Source: CAYFVR01 sp964346545
GTDB taxonomy: Bacteria; Desulfobacterota; Desulfobacteria; Desulfobacterales; Desulfococcaceae
Length of the DNA stretch: 64,000 nt
Direction of reading: 5' to 3'
Assembly: GCA_964346545.1 (NCBI GenBank)
Contig: CAYFVR010000001.1
Location: forward strand, 1 to 64,000
The notes under the pieces are model-generated. The model ran no database searches. It was not told the origin of the DNA and saw nothing but the letters and a program-made list of their open reading frames with translations. The translations under genes were made by a program, and so were the position numbers. Every line of letters begins with the position of its first letter. Within the stretch, counting starts at the first letter, position 1. Of this stretch, positions 19,991 through 30,728 are shown piece by piece.

Positions 19991-21283
19991 TCAGGAAACG
20001 GTGGCGTTCGCTTTCGGTGAAAAATCGGCCTCCGTCTCCGCCTCGGAGGCATCGGCCGCCGCCTCGGGATCGGCGGAACGGGCGATTTCGGTTTGGGCGC
20101 CGGTTTCGGCTACCGATTCCGCCGGCGAATTGGTTTCGGTTTTGGGATCGGCGTCGGATTCGGACCGCCATTCCTGGGTTTCCGCGAACTTCAAAGTGTT
20201 CAGGGCCTGGCCCGCCTTGGGGTGCCCCATTTTCTCCGCCGTCTGAAAATCCCGCTGGGCCCGCTCCGGCTGCTCCAGCCGGGTGAAGATGACGCCCCGG
20301 GCGTAGTATGCCTGAACGGCGCGAGGGTTGAGGGAAATCGCCCGGGTGAGCAGCCGGATGGCGTCGTGATACGCGCCCGACTCGTACAGCGCCTTTCCGC
20401 GCCGAACGTATTCCAGCTCGTTGGCGGGCTTTCGGCCCTCCGATTTCACGGCGGAACGGAGACGGGCCGACGCCGGCGCCGCTTCCGACGCGCCATCTGA
20501 ACCGTCGGTGAATTTGGGTCCGGAAGCCTCGTCCGCGCCGCTCGTCGTCCCCCCGCGAAGGGGGGAACTGCGGGTCTCTTCGGCGCCGCCGGAAGCGGCG
20601 GGCTTGGGGACCAGGGATTGGCCGCAATACTTGCAGTCGCTGGAATGGACCGGAATCCGCTCCTTGCAGGCCGGACAGAGCCGACTTTGGCGGCCGGCCA
20701 CCATTTGCAGCCGCTCCCGCATTTTTTTGGTGACGGTCAGATGATATTTGCCCAGAATGGTCTTGAGAAATTCGGCGAACAGCTTTTCGTCGATCTCGTA
20801 TATTTCGATCTGGTGGTTGATCTCCCGCTCCACGATCCGGCGGTTTTCGTCGTAGTCCGGCAGGATCAAAGAAAAATCGGCCAGCAGCTCGATGATCTGG
20901 CCGTATTTGTCCAATTGCAGATTCTGGATGGCCGCCGACGGGGGCATTTCCTTTTTAATGTTCTCGATCTTGAGATAGTCCACCGCGTTTTTGATGAGGG
21001 TCTTGGTTCCTTCGCGAATGGTTTTTTCCAGGGTGGCGGTGTCGTATTCGTTTTTGATCCGGCGGATTTTTCGCTCGTACTGGTTCTTAAGGGTTTGAAT
21101 TTTCCGGACGTGCTCTTTCTCGATCCAGGCGCGGGTGTTGAGAAAGGCCACCAGCAGAAACACCAAAAAGACGAAAAAGCTGAGCAGAAAGGTGATGGCG
21201 GGCGTGAAGACCTGAAAGGCGGAAAAGGTGATCAAGGCCATGCCTCCAAGCCCCAGCACCACCAGATTGGCATAAATGTGCAT
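19991..21283 (-). CDS. Membrane protein with coiled region, zinc ribbon and TPR repeats
   Basis: A 430-residue protein. Two hydrophobic helices (about 5-25 and 28-48) are followed by a charged, probably coiled-coil region (50-90) and an alpha-helical segment. A zinc ribbon follows (CPACKERIP then CKYCG, about 210-235), then a serine/glycine linker of about 70 residues. Two TPR units follow (about 310-380: RGKALYESGAYHDAIRLL and ARGVIFTRLEQPERAQRDFQ). The tail is acidic, rich in A, E, T and D. No family name is recognised. Start: ATG 21283 places the first helix at the N-terminus. The frame stays open further upstream but lacks protein-like composition. Confidence 0.7.
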   Translation of the reverse strand: MHIYANLVVLGLGGMALITFSAFQVFTPAITFLLSFFVFLVFLLVAFLNTRAWIEKEHVRKIQTLKNQYERKIRRIKNEYDTATLEKTIREGTKTLIKNAVDYLKIENIKKEMPPSAAIQNLQLDKYGQIIELLADFSLILPDYDENRRIVEREINHQIEIYEIDEKLFAEFLKTILGKYHLTVTKKMRERLQMVAGRQSRLCPACKERIPVHSSDCKYCGQSLVPKPAASGGAEETRSSPLRGGTTSGADEASGPKFTDGSDGASEAAPASARLRSAVKSEGRKPANELEYVRRGKALYESGAYHDAIRLLTRAISLNPRAVQAYYARGVIFTRLEQPERAQRDFQTAEKMGHPKAGQALNTLKFAETQEWRSESDADPKTETNSPAESVAETGAQTEIARSADPEAAADASEAETEADFSPKANATVS

Positions 21284-21787
21284 ACAAATTCCCCGTCTGA
21301 GGTCGGGCGCGGGACGAAGCCGCCCGCGCCGAAAACCGTCTGTTTGGGATGCCCGAAGTGCGCGCCGAACCGGTCGGATTCCGTTGCCCGGAAAAGCCCT
21401 TTTTGGGGACGGAAGGCAATATTTTACGAGAATACCAAGCGTTTCCGGGGTATGCCGGGGCACCGTTTCCCGTGTTTCCAACACGCGCCGACATCGACGT
21501 TTCGCCTTCCCTATACGTCGAAGGACCGGGGTTCATCAATGGGGCGGGCCGGGTAATCCCCGGTAGAAATTGGCGACTCGGAACGGGAAACCTCTATCAA
21601 ATAGGGGAAATCGGGAAGAAATCCATCGTTCACTTTGAAATTCCAAGTGAACGATGGCGCCGGATTGACCAAGGGCATAGGCGATTCGGAACTGCAAAAC
21701 TTCCCTTAAAAAACATTGCAGCGCCACAAATTTTACTCGTTCCCAGGCTCCGCCTCGCAACAAGTTGGATTTGTTGCGGTTAGAGAA
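21284..21787. other. Intergenic region with repeat debris
   Basis: About 500 bases between the TPR gene and tex with no convincing gene. It holds a perfect inverted repeat (21623-21657). Near 21738-21760 lies a CGTTCCCAGGCTCCGCCT string, which resembles a short repeat widespread in bacterial intergenic DNA. Composition is less GC-rich than the coding regions. Confidence 0.55.
21623..21657. repeat. Perfect 13-bp inverted repeat
   Basis: CCATCGTTCACTT (21623-21635) and its reverse complement (21645-21657) enclose a 9-base loop. CGTTCACTTTG is also found at one end of the palindromic repeat at 62.7 kb, so it may be a degenerate relative. No T-run follows on either strand. Confidence 0.6.
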
Positions 21788-24070
<2,283 letters not shown>

Positions 24071-24323
24071 GGGGTGTCCTTGGGGTTTCGGGGGTTCGCG
24101 TTTGGGATGATTCGGGTGTTGGGAATTTCGGTTCGCGTTTTTGCGTATGGCGTCTTCCCCCTGGGAGCGACGAGTTGCACGCGTCGCCTCGGGCGCACAA
24201 TGGGTAAGGCAATTTGATGAAAGCCGATCATGAAACCCGATCATGAAAACGGTGTGGAAGGTTCGGAGATATAGGCGGGGCGAGGGATTCTGTCAAGGAA
24301 GTGGGTGGAACGATTTCAGGTAG

Positions 24324-24392
24324 GGTGGGCAAAACCCCGCCCCAAGGCGGCCATGGAAACGGGAGAGGCTTCGGGGTTTTGCCCACCTTTTT
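24324..24392 (+). repeat. 16-bp inverted repeat followed by T5
   Basis: GGTGGGCAAAACCCCG (24324-24339) is perfectly complementary to 24372-24387, with a 32-base spacer and TTTTT at 24388-24392. The TAGGGTGGGCA motif is typical of dispersed intergenic repeats in many bacteria. It could also act as a terminator on the plus strand. It lies in the 499-base gap between tex and the UPF0175 gene, which holds no other gene that I can support. Confidence 0.65.
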
Positions 24393-24414
24393 CCGGTTTG
24401 CCGGCAGACCTTTA

Positions 24415-24443
24415 TTGACTCCGGAAACCCGGGTTTGTATCGT
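24415..24443 (+). promoter_or_regulatory. Possible sigma-70 promoter for the UPF0175 gene
   Basis: TTGACT (24415-24420) and TATCGT (24438-24443) are separated by 17 bases. They lie just downstream of the inverted repeat and about 130 bases before the start codon. The -10 box is a modest match. Confidence 0.4.
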
Positions 24444-24569
24444 CTTTATTACCCATCGGATTTCACGGAATGGCCGTCTTCCAACAGGTGAATCCGGGAG
24501 GCGTTTTCCCGATGAAGCCGGAAAACCCCGGTAAAACGGGTTATTCCAAAACGCCACGGGAGTTTTCCC

Positions 24570-24827
24570 ATGCAAATGAAACGCATTTCCTTCGATATCC
24601 CGGCCGGGGTACTGGCCGGCCTCCGTTTCGACGAGGACCGCTTCTGCCATGAACTCCGTGTGGCGGCGGCGGTCAAGTGGTATGAGCAAGGAATGGTCAG
24701 CCAGGGGCGCGGGGCGGAAATCGCGGGGCTTTCCCGTGCGGAATTCATCGAGGCGCTTGGACGTTTCGGGGTTTCGCCGTTCCAGGTGGAGACCGAGGAA
24801 TTGGTGCGCGAGGTGATGGATGGGTGA
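24570..24827 (+). CDS. UPF0175-family antitoxin-like protein, orphan
   Basis: An 85-residue protein. It starts MQMKRISFDIPAGVLAGLRF and contains LRVAAAVKWYEQGMVSQGRG and EIAGLSRAEFIEALGRFGVS. This is the UPF0175 pattern: a helix-turn-helix-like protein normally paired with a DUF3368 PIN-type toxin. No such toxin follows; the next gene is a lipoprotein 172 bases away. It may be a solitary regulator or the survivor of a lost toxin-antitoxin pair. GGGAG upstream of 24570 supports the start; an ATG two codons later is possible. Confidence 0.85.
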   Translation: MQMKRISFDIPAGVLAGLRFDEDRFCHELRVAAAVKWYEQGMVSQGRGAEIAGLSRAEFIEALGRFGVSPFQVETEELVREVMDG

Positions 24828-24999
24828 ATCGGCCATGATTAGATTGCTTCAGTGGCGGCTTCCCAATTTTTCAACCAACCCCTCCTTAACGCGGAGTCCG
24901 CCCCATTGACCCCACCCCCCAATTCTGCTATGAAAATTTCCAATCGCGGTTGTCTCCCCCGCCGCGCAAGCCAACCGAATTTTCATCGGAAAGGACGGC

Positions 25000-25701
25000 A
25001 TGAACAAACTCCGGCCCCTTTTCGCCGTTGCCATTCTTCTCGCCTTGCTCCTTCCGCTTTCCGGCTGCGGCGGCCGGGACCAGCTTCCGCTGGACTGGCT
25101 CCGCAAACGCCTTCAGGACGTGGACACCTACTCCGTCATCCTGGAGGACATGAAGCGGGAAGGCAATTTTTTCACCAGCCATCACCATAAATATCGCGTA
25201 ATTCAAGATGATTACGCATGGTCCACCGACTGGATGAAAGTGCCGGAAAAATATTACCGGCGCTACGAGCCCATGCTGGGCATGGTGGTCGCCGGCCGCA
25301 AGGAAGGCGAACCCATCGCCGCCGCCGCGCCGCCGGGATATCAATACGTGAACAATCCGCGCTATGGACGCTGGCGAACCGACAACCGAGGCCGCTCTTT
25401 TTGGGAATTCTATGGGCAGTACGCCATGATGCGAAACCTGATGGGCGGCTGGTACCGCCCCATCTACCGAACCGATTACGACGCCTACCGAACCGCCCGG
25501 AGCCGGAACGTGCCTTTTTTCGGCAAAACCCACACCTACGGCACGGCCGGGACGGTGACCAAGCAGGCCAATCCCGACTTTTTTCAGCGGCGAATGGCCC
25601 GGGAACGGGCCGGCAAAACTTCGTTCGCCCAAAAAGTCGGCCGACGCATCGGGCGCACCCGTTCCAACGTGCGGGGCCGCTCCGGCGGACGGGGGAAATA
25701 A
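25000..25701 (+). CDS. Arginine-rich lipoprotein of the DUF350/aminopropyltransferase operon
   Basis: A 233-residue lipoprotein. The signal peptide (1-24) ends in the lipobox LPLSGC. The mature protein is basic and rich in R, Y and G. It contains SVILEDMKREGNFFTSHHHK, then KYRVIQDD, which looks like a conserved core. The tail (RRIGRTRSNVRGRSGGRG) is strongly cationic. I do not recognise a named family. It is the first gene of a three-gene operon, three bases from the DUF350 gene. GGAAAGGACGG precedes the ATG. Context suggests an envelope partner in polyamine-linked chemistry, by analogy with the DUF1190 lipoprotein beside YjfL in E. coli. Confidence 0.7.
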   Translation: MNKLRPLFAVAILLALLLPLSGCGGRDQLPLDWLRKRLQDVDTYSVILEDMKREGNFFTSHHHKYRVIQDDYAWSTDWMKVPEKYYRRYEPMLGMVVAGRKEGEPIAAAAPPGYQYVNNPRYGRWRTDNRGRSFWEFYGQYAMMRNLMGGWYRPIYRTDYDAYRTARSRNVPFFGKTHTYGTAGTVTKQANPDFFQRRMARERAGKTSFAQKVGRRIGRTRSNVRGRSGGRGK

Positions 25702-25704
25702 TCC

Positions 25705-26568
25705 ATGGATTACATCGACATAACGCTCCTGGACGATCTCCTGTCGGCGCTGATCCTGATCGCCGGCTTCTACTTGCTCTTCTTCGTCGGCAAGCTGGTG
25801 AACGACCTGCTGAACAAGGACTACAAGCTCACCTACGAGCTGGTGGAGCGGGACAACCCGGCCCTCGCCGTGGCCGTGGCCGGCTATTATCTCGGCCTCG
25901 TCTTCGCCATCGGCGGCGCGCTGGCGGGCCCCAGCCGCGGGATCGTGGAGGACCTGATCGATCTGGGCATCTACGGCGCCCTGGCCATCGTTTTGCTCAA
26001 CCTGTCCTGGTTCCTTTGCGACCGGCTCATCCTCCGAAAGTTCAAGGTGACGGACGAACTCATCCGGGATCGCAACACCGGGACCGGCGCCGTCTCCTTC
26101 GGCGTCAGCGTGGCTTCGGGTCTCATCGTTTACGGCGCTGTGACCGGCCAGGGCGGCACCATCTGGACCGCCATCGGTTTCTGGGCCGTGGGCCAGTTGA
26201 TCCTCGTCGTCGCCGGGCTGGTCTACGACCGGATCACCCCCTACGACGTCCACGCGGAGATCGAGCGGGACAACATGGCGGCCGGCGTCAGCTTCGGCGG
26301 GGCACTGGCGGCCATGGGCGTGGTGGTGGGCTTCGCCGCGGCCCGGGATTTCACCAGCTGGGCCGACGATCTGCCCGGCTTCGCGCTCATCGCCCTGTGC
26401 GGCCTCGTCATGCTGCCGCTGGTTCGGTTTCTGACGGATCGGGTGCTGCTGCCCACCGTCAAGCTCACCGATGAAATCGTCAACCAGGAAACCCCAAATT
26501 CCGGGGCCGCCTTCATCGAGGCGCTGTCCTACATTTCCGGAGCCTTCGTCATCAGCTGGTGCCTCTGA
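25705..26568 (+). CDS. DUF350 membrane protein (two tandem DUF350 units)
   Basis: A 287-residue inner-membrane protein with eight predicted helices in two four-helix halves. The halves repeat the same plan: YKLTYELVERDNPALAVAVAG in the first is mirrored by YDVHAEIERDNMAAGVSFGG in the second, and FKVTDELIRDRNTGTGAVSFG by VKLTDEIVNQETPNSGAAFIE. Such internal duplication is typical of long DUF350 proteins (YjfL-like). Function is unknown. The family often sits beside polyamine aminopropyltransferase genes, as here. It starts three bases after the lipoprotein stop, with GGGGGAAA as ribosome site. Confidence 0.88.
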   Translation: MDYIDITLLDDLLSALILIAGFYLLFFVGKLVNDLLNKDYKLTYELVERDNPALAVAVAGYYLGLVFAIGGALAGPSRGIVEDLIDLGIYGALAIVLLNLSWFLCDRLILRKFKVTDELIRDRNTGTGAVSFGVSVASGLIVYGAVTGQGGTIWTAIGFWAVGQLILVVAGLVYDRITPYDVHAEIERDNMAAGVSFGGALAAMGVVVGFAAARDFTSWADDLPGFALIALCGLVMLPLVRFLTDRVLLPTVKLTDEIVNQETPNSGAAFIEALSYISGAFVISWCL

Positions 26569-26600
26569 ACCCCGCTCTTCCCGATCCCGTCCGGAACGTC

Positions 26601-28148
26601 ATGGCGCCCGGACGGGGAACCATTTTAAAAATTGCCCTCTTCGCCACCGGCTGCGCCGGGATCGTGGCCGAGTTCGTGCTGTCCACCCTGGCCACCTACC
26701 TGATCGGCAACGCCATCGTCCAGTGGACCCTGGTGATGTCGCTCATGCTGTTCTCCATGGGGCTGGGCAGCCGAATCAGCCGGAGCTTCCGGTCGGACCT
26801 GATCGACGCCTTCATCTACGTCGAAATCGCCCTTTCGCTGCTCTGCGCCGCCTCGGCCATGCTGGCCTACGGCCTGGCCGCCCTCACCGAGTACGTGGAA
26901 GTGATCATCTACCTCCAGGCGGGCGCCATCGGAGTGCTCATTGGTTGCGAAATCCCGCTGGTGACCCGGATCAACGAGACCTTCGAAGAGTTGCGGGTCA
27001 ACATCTCCGGGGTCATGGAAAAGGACTATTACGGCGCGCTGTTCGGCGGGCTGATCTTCGCCTTCGTGGCCCTGCCCCATCTGGGGCTCACTTATACCCC
27101 GGTGCTGCTGGGAACGGTCAATTTTCTCGTGGCCGCCCTGGTGCTGTGGCGATTTTTCCCCCTGATCCGACGGCCCCGAACCCTGATATCGGCCTTCGTC
27201 GTCGCCGGTGCGACCCTGGCGGCGGTGGCGGCGCTCTCCCGCCCGGTGATCACCTACGGGGAACAGCGCAAGTATCAGGATCAGGTGGTCTACGCCCGGC
27301 AGACGCCGTACCAGAAAATCGTGATGACCCGCTGGCGGGACGACTACTGGCTTTTTCTCAACGGCCAGCAGCAGTTTTCCACCGTTGACGAGGAAAAATA
27401 CCACGAGCCGCTGGTTCATCCGGCCATGGCGGTCCCGCCCTCGGTTCGAGACGTGTTGATCGTGGGGGGCGGCGACGGCCTGGCGGCACGGGAGGTGCTC
27501 AAGTATCCGGGAGTGGAGCGGCTCGCCCTGGTGGACCTGGACCCGGCCATGACGGAACTGGGCCGAAGCCATCCGCTGCTGCGATCCTTCAACGACGGCG
27601 CCCTGCTCGACCCCCGGGTGCGAATCGTCAACCGGGACGCGGCGGAGTTTCTGGAAACCCGGCGAGAACGGTTCGACGTGATCCTGATCGATCTGCCCGA
27701 TCCGGATTCAATCGAGCTGATGCACGTCTATTCCCGCAAGTTCTACCGGATGGCCCACCGCCGGCTGAACCGAGGCGGCGTGCTGGCGGCGCAGGCCACC
27801 AGCCCGTTTTTCGCCCATCGGGCGTTTCTGTGCATTCTCAAAACCATCCGGGCCTCCGGCTTTTCCGCCCTGCCCTACCGCAACCCGATTCCCACCATGG
27901 GAGAATGGGGCTGGGTGGTCGGGATTCGGACGGAGGACGGCGACCGGGAAACCCTGCGATCCCGGCTGCTGACGGCGGATTTTGAAAACATATCGACGCG
28001 GTTTGTCAACCACGACGCCATGATTTCCATGCTTCACTTTGGAAAAGGGGTGATCGAGGAAGAACAATTGGCCAAGGTGGCGATCAACACCGAGTTCCAC
28101 CCCATCCTCTTCCGCTACTACCTGACCGGAACCTGGGGGGTTTACTGA
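26601..28148 (+). CDS. Membrane-anchored polyamine aminopropyltransferase (spermidine synthase-like)
   Basis: A 515-residue protein. The N-terminal 200 residues hold about seven membrane helices (FATGCAGIVAEFVLSTLATY onward). The C-terminal half is a spermidine-synthase domain: VGGGDGLAAREVLKYPGV binds decarboxylated AdoMet, VDLDP is the acidic strand and IDLPDPDS carries the catalytic aspartate. It should transfer an aminopropyl group to an amine; the membrane domain hints at a substrate at or in the membrane. Start: ATG 26601 lies 32 bases after the DUF350 stop. A GTG at 26559 would overlap that gene and add 14 residues. Confidence 0.85.
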   Translation: MAPGRGTILKIALFATGCAGIVAEFVLSTLATYLIGNAIVQWTLVMSLMLFSMGLGSRISRSFRSDLIDAFIYVEIALSLLCAASAMLAYGLAALTEYVEVIIYLQAGAIGVLIGCEIPLVTRINETFEELRVNISGVMEKDYYGALFGGLIFAFVALPHLGLTYTPVLLGTVNFLVAALVLWRFFPLIRRPRTLISAFVVAGATLAAVAALSRPVITYGEQRKYQDQVVYARQTPYQKIVMTRWRDDYWLFLNGQQQFSTVDEEKYHEPLVHPAMAVPPSVRDVLIVGGGDGLAAREVLKYPGVERLALVDLDPAMTELGRSHPLLRSFNDGALLDPRVRIVNRDAAEFLETRRERFDVILIDLPDPDSIELMHVYSRKFYRMAHRRLNRGGVLAAQATSPFFAHRAFLCILKTIRASGFSALPYRNPIPTMGEWGWVVGIRTEDGDRETLRSRLLTADFENISTRFVNHDAMISMLHFGKGVIEEEQLAKVAINTEFHPILFRYYLTGTWGVY

Positions 28149-28256
28149 TTTTTTCATCGTTTTCCCGAAGTGGGGCGATTCCCCATCGTCGCTACATCGT
28201 TATCCCCATATCCGCGCCGGACGGGTATTTATGGCGGATTTTCACGATGAAATCCC

Positions 28257-28285
28257 TTGACAACACTATGCTTTTCTGAATAGGA
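28257..28285 (+). promoter_or_regulatory. Possible promoter for the export module
   Basis: A perfect TTGACA (28257-28262) lies 167 bases before the TolC-like gene start. At the expected distance there is only a weak TGAATAGGA-type -10. It is the best sigma-70 candidate in the 280-base gap that opens the 28.4-43.2 kb gene cluster. Confidence 0.3.
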
Positions 28286-28428
28286 AAGATCATCTTGGAT
28301 TTTCCACCCCCGGCCGATCTCCCCCACGCGGAACCTCGCCGGGAGAGGGACCGGTTTCGCACGATCCTCGCCAAACACCGTCAAACCAGATGGTCAACCC
28401 CAATACCAGCATGAAAACGGAGATTCTT

Positions 28429-30543
28429 ATGGGCGAAGCACGATTCAACCAGCGGCGGACGTCGTCGACGTCACGGAAATGGGTATTGCTTCTTTGCATG
28501 GGGCTATTACTTTTCGGTTGCGCCCACATGCCTTCTCCCCAGGAGATGGAAGCCGAGCGGGAGGCCAACGCCCGTCAGGACGTGGAAGCCATCAAGCCGG
28601 CCATGGGATACGGCAATTTCGGAGAAGCGCCGTTGACCCTGGAAGACTGCATCCGGTACGCCCTCGACAACAATCTGGAGATGCGCATCGCCCGGTTGAA
28701 CGAGGAGATCGCCGACCAGGAAAGCCTGGTGGCCAAACTCCAAATGCTCCCCAGCCTCTCCGCCGACGCCACCTACAAGCGGCGGGACGTCCTTCGCAAG
28801 AGCGACGCCTACAACTGGCTGCTCGACGAGGACCAGCCGGATTTCACGGTGTCGGAGCTGAAGGACAACACTCGGGCCAACCTGACCCTCACCTGGAACA
28901 TCCTGGACACCATGATGGCCTACGTCCGGGGCAACGCCTCGGAAATGCAGGAAGAGGTGATCCGCCGGGAACGGGCCCGCCAAGCCCAACAGCTGGCCCT
29001 GGACGTGACCCGGGCCTATTGGCACGCCGCGGCGGTGGAAGACGCTCTGGATTACGTCCACGTGGTGGAGGCCAATCTGAAGCAGGTAAAACGCAACATG
29101 GACCAGGCCGTGGCCCGGGGCAGCTACGACAGCATGGCCGCCTCGGACGCGGAGCTTCGGCTCAAGGAATTGGAGCTGACCATCCGCCAGCTCCAGGCCA
29201 ACCTCTCCAGGGAACGGCTCCAGCTCGCCCAGCTCATGGGCCTCAACCAGAACGTCCAGTTCACCCTGGCCCGGCCGCCCATCAAGCCCATCGTCGCCAA
29301 CCTTCCCCACACCAAGGAGTTGAACATCGACCGGCTGGAAGAATACGCCCTGCTCCACCGGCCGGAGCTGTTCGCCAGCGACATGCAGGTTCGCATCCAG
29401 AAGGAGGAGGCCAAGAACAAGGTTCTGGCCATGTTTCCCGGAATTTCCATCTTCGCCGGGGGCCATTACGAGGACAACCGGCTGTTGCTTCAGAACAACT
29501 GGGCCACCGTCGGCGCCGGCATTGGTTGGGAATTGCTGGACCTGCCGGCCAAATTCATGTCCTACAAGGGACAGAAGAAGGCCATCCAGATGGCCGAGGC
29601 CCAGCGGCTGATGTCCACCGTGGGCGTCATCACCCAGGTCCACATCGCACTGCTCGACTACGCCATCAAGGTGGACCGGTTCCGCCTGCTGGACGAAACC
29701 TACGCCTTGGCCAACAACCTCTTCGACATGGCCCAGACCAAGAACCAGGCCGGCCGCCTGCCGGAACTGGCGGTCACCCAGCGCCACCTGGAGGAGATGG
29801 CGGCCAAACTTCGACGGGACGAGGCCGTGGTGGACATGCTGGTGGCCCACAAGCGGCTCTGCGTCAGCATCGGCATGGATCCCCTGGAATGCGATCAGCG
29901 GGGAATGCTGGCCTCGGCCGGCGGGAGCGGCGCCGGGCTTTCCGGGAACGTTCGGGAGCTGAACTACACCGCCACCACCGGCATGAGAAAATGGCGCAGC
30001 ACCGAGACTGGCTACATCCACATTGGTCCCACGCCGCCGGAAATCGACCCCATTAGCGGTTTGGGTCCGGAATACTTTGTGGAGGTGACCAACGGCCAAG
30101 AGAGCGACGCGATTATGGCTATCACGGGCACGGAATCGGGCATGATTTCCGGAACAAGTTCGGGTCCCATCGAGGACGCCGACCTGGATACCTGGGGCGT
30201 AACCCCGCCGGTTTCCACCCGCGACGGCGGCATGAGTCGAAGTTCCGACGGCGCCCCCGGCTACGCCGGTCCGGCGGCCGACCGCTTCCTCTGGCAGGTG
30301 CAGATGGGCGCGTTCTCCGAGCCTTCCGGCCCCACCAAGCGAATGAGCGAGGTGGAGGCCCTGAACCTCCGCATGCTCGACACCCGCGACACGGCCATCA
30401 CCACCGCCCGGGTGCAGGGAAACTTGTTGAATCGGGTTCGCGTCCGCGGTCTGACCCAGGCGGAAGCCCAGGAACTGGCCCGCGAGCTGCGGGGCCGGGG
30501 CGTGGACCATTGGGTCATCGCGCCGGGAAGCGTCCACTGGTAG
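28429..30543 (+). CDS. TolC-like outer-membrane channel lipoprotein with C-terminal SPOR domain
   Basis: A 704-residue protein. The signal peptide ends in the lipobox LLFGC (about residue 31). Residues 60-490 are the outer membrane efflux (TolC) repeat: LEDCIRYALDNNLEMRIARL opens it and long coiled helices with DVTRAYW follow. A 110-residue glycine/threonine-rich linker then leads to a C-terminal SPOR-like domain (FLWQVQMGAF to GVDHWVIAPGS), which binds denuded peptidoglycan in other proteins. It would form the outer-membrane exit of the adjacent export module. Start: ATG 28429 has GGAG at 28419-28422 with 6-base spacing. Upstream ATGs (28390, 28411) lack one. Confidence 0.85.
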   Translation: MGEARFNQRRTSSTSRKWVLLLCMGLLLFGCAHMPSPQEMEAEREANARQDVEAIKPAMGYGNFGEAPLTLEDCIRYALDNNLEMRIARLNEEIADQESLVAKLQMLPSLSADATYKRRDVLRKSDAYNWLLDEDQPDFTVSELKDNTRANLTLTWNILDTMMAYVRGNASEMQEEVIRRERARQAQQLALDVTRAYWHAAAVEDALDYVHVVEANLKQVKRNMDQAVARGSYDSMAASDAELRLKELELTIRQLQANLSRERLQLAQLMGLNQNVQFTLARPPIKPIVANLPHTKELNIDRLEEYALLHRPELFASDMQVRIQKEEAKNKVLAMFPGISIFAGGHYEDNRLLLQNNWATVGAGIGWELLDLPAKFMSYKGQKKAIQMAEAQRLMSTVGVITQVHIALLDYAIKVDRFRLLDETYALANNLFDMAQTKNQAGRLPELAVTQRHLEEMAAKLRRDEAVVDMLVAHKRLCVSIGMDPLECDQRGMLASAGGSGAGLSGNVRELNYTATTGMRKWRSTETGYIHIGPTPPEIDPISGLGPEYFVEVTNGQESDAIMAITGTESGMISGTSSGPIEDADLDTWGVTPPVSTRDGGMSRSSDGAPGYAGPAADRFLWQVQMGAFSEPSGPTKRMSEVEALNLRMLDTRDTAITTARVQGNLLNRVRVRGLTQAEAQELARELRGRGVDHWVIAPGSVHW

Positions 30544-30728
30544 TCTCCGAGCGGTTCGGGCGGGCCTGAACGGCTCGCCGCCGGCCGGAGCGGTGGCCCA
30601 CCGCTCCGGCCGGACGAACGCCCCCGAAATCTCCGTTTTCTCGCATTTTCGCACCGCTTGGCCGCGCCGCCCCTTTCGGCAACCCGTCTGCGAACGTTCG
30701 GCCCCACCGTCTCAGGGAGGTTATCAGG

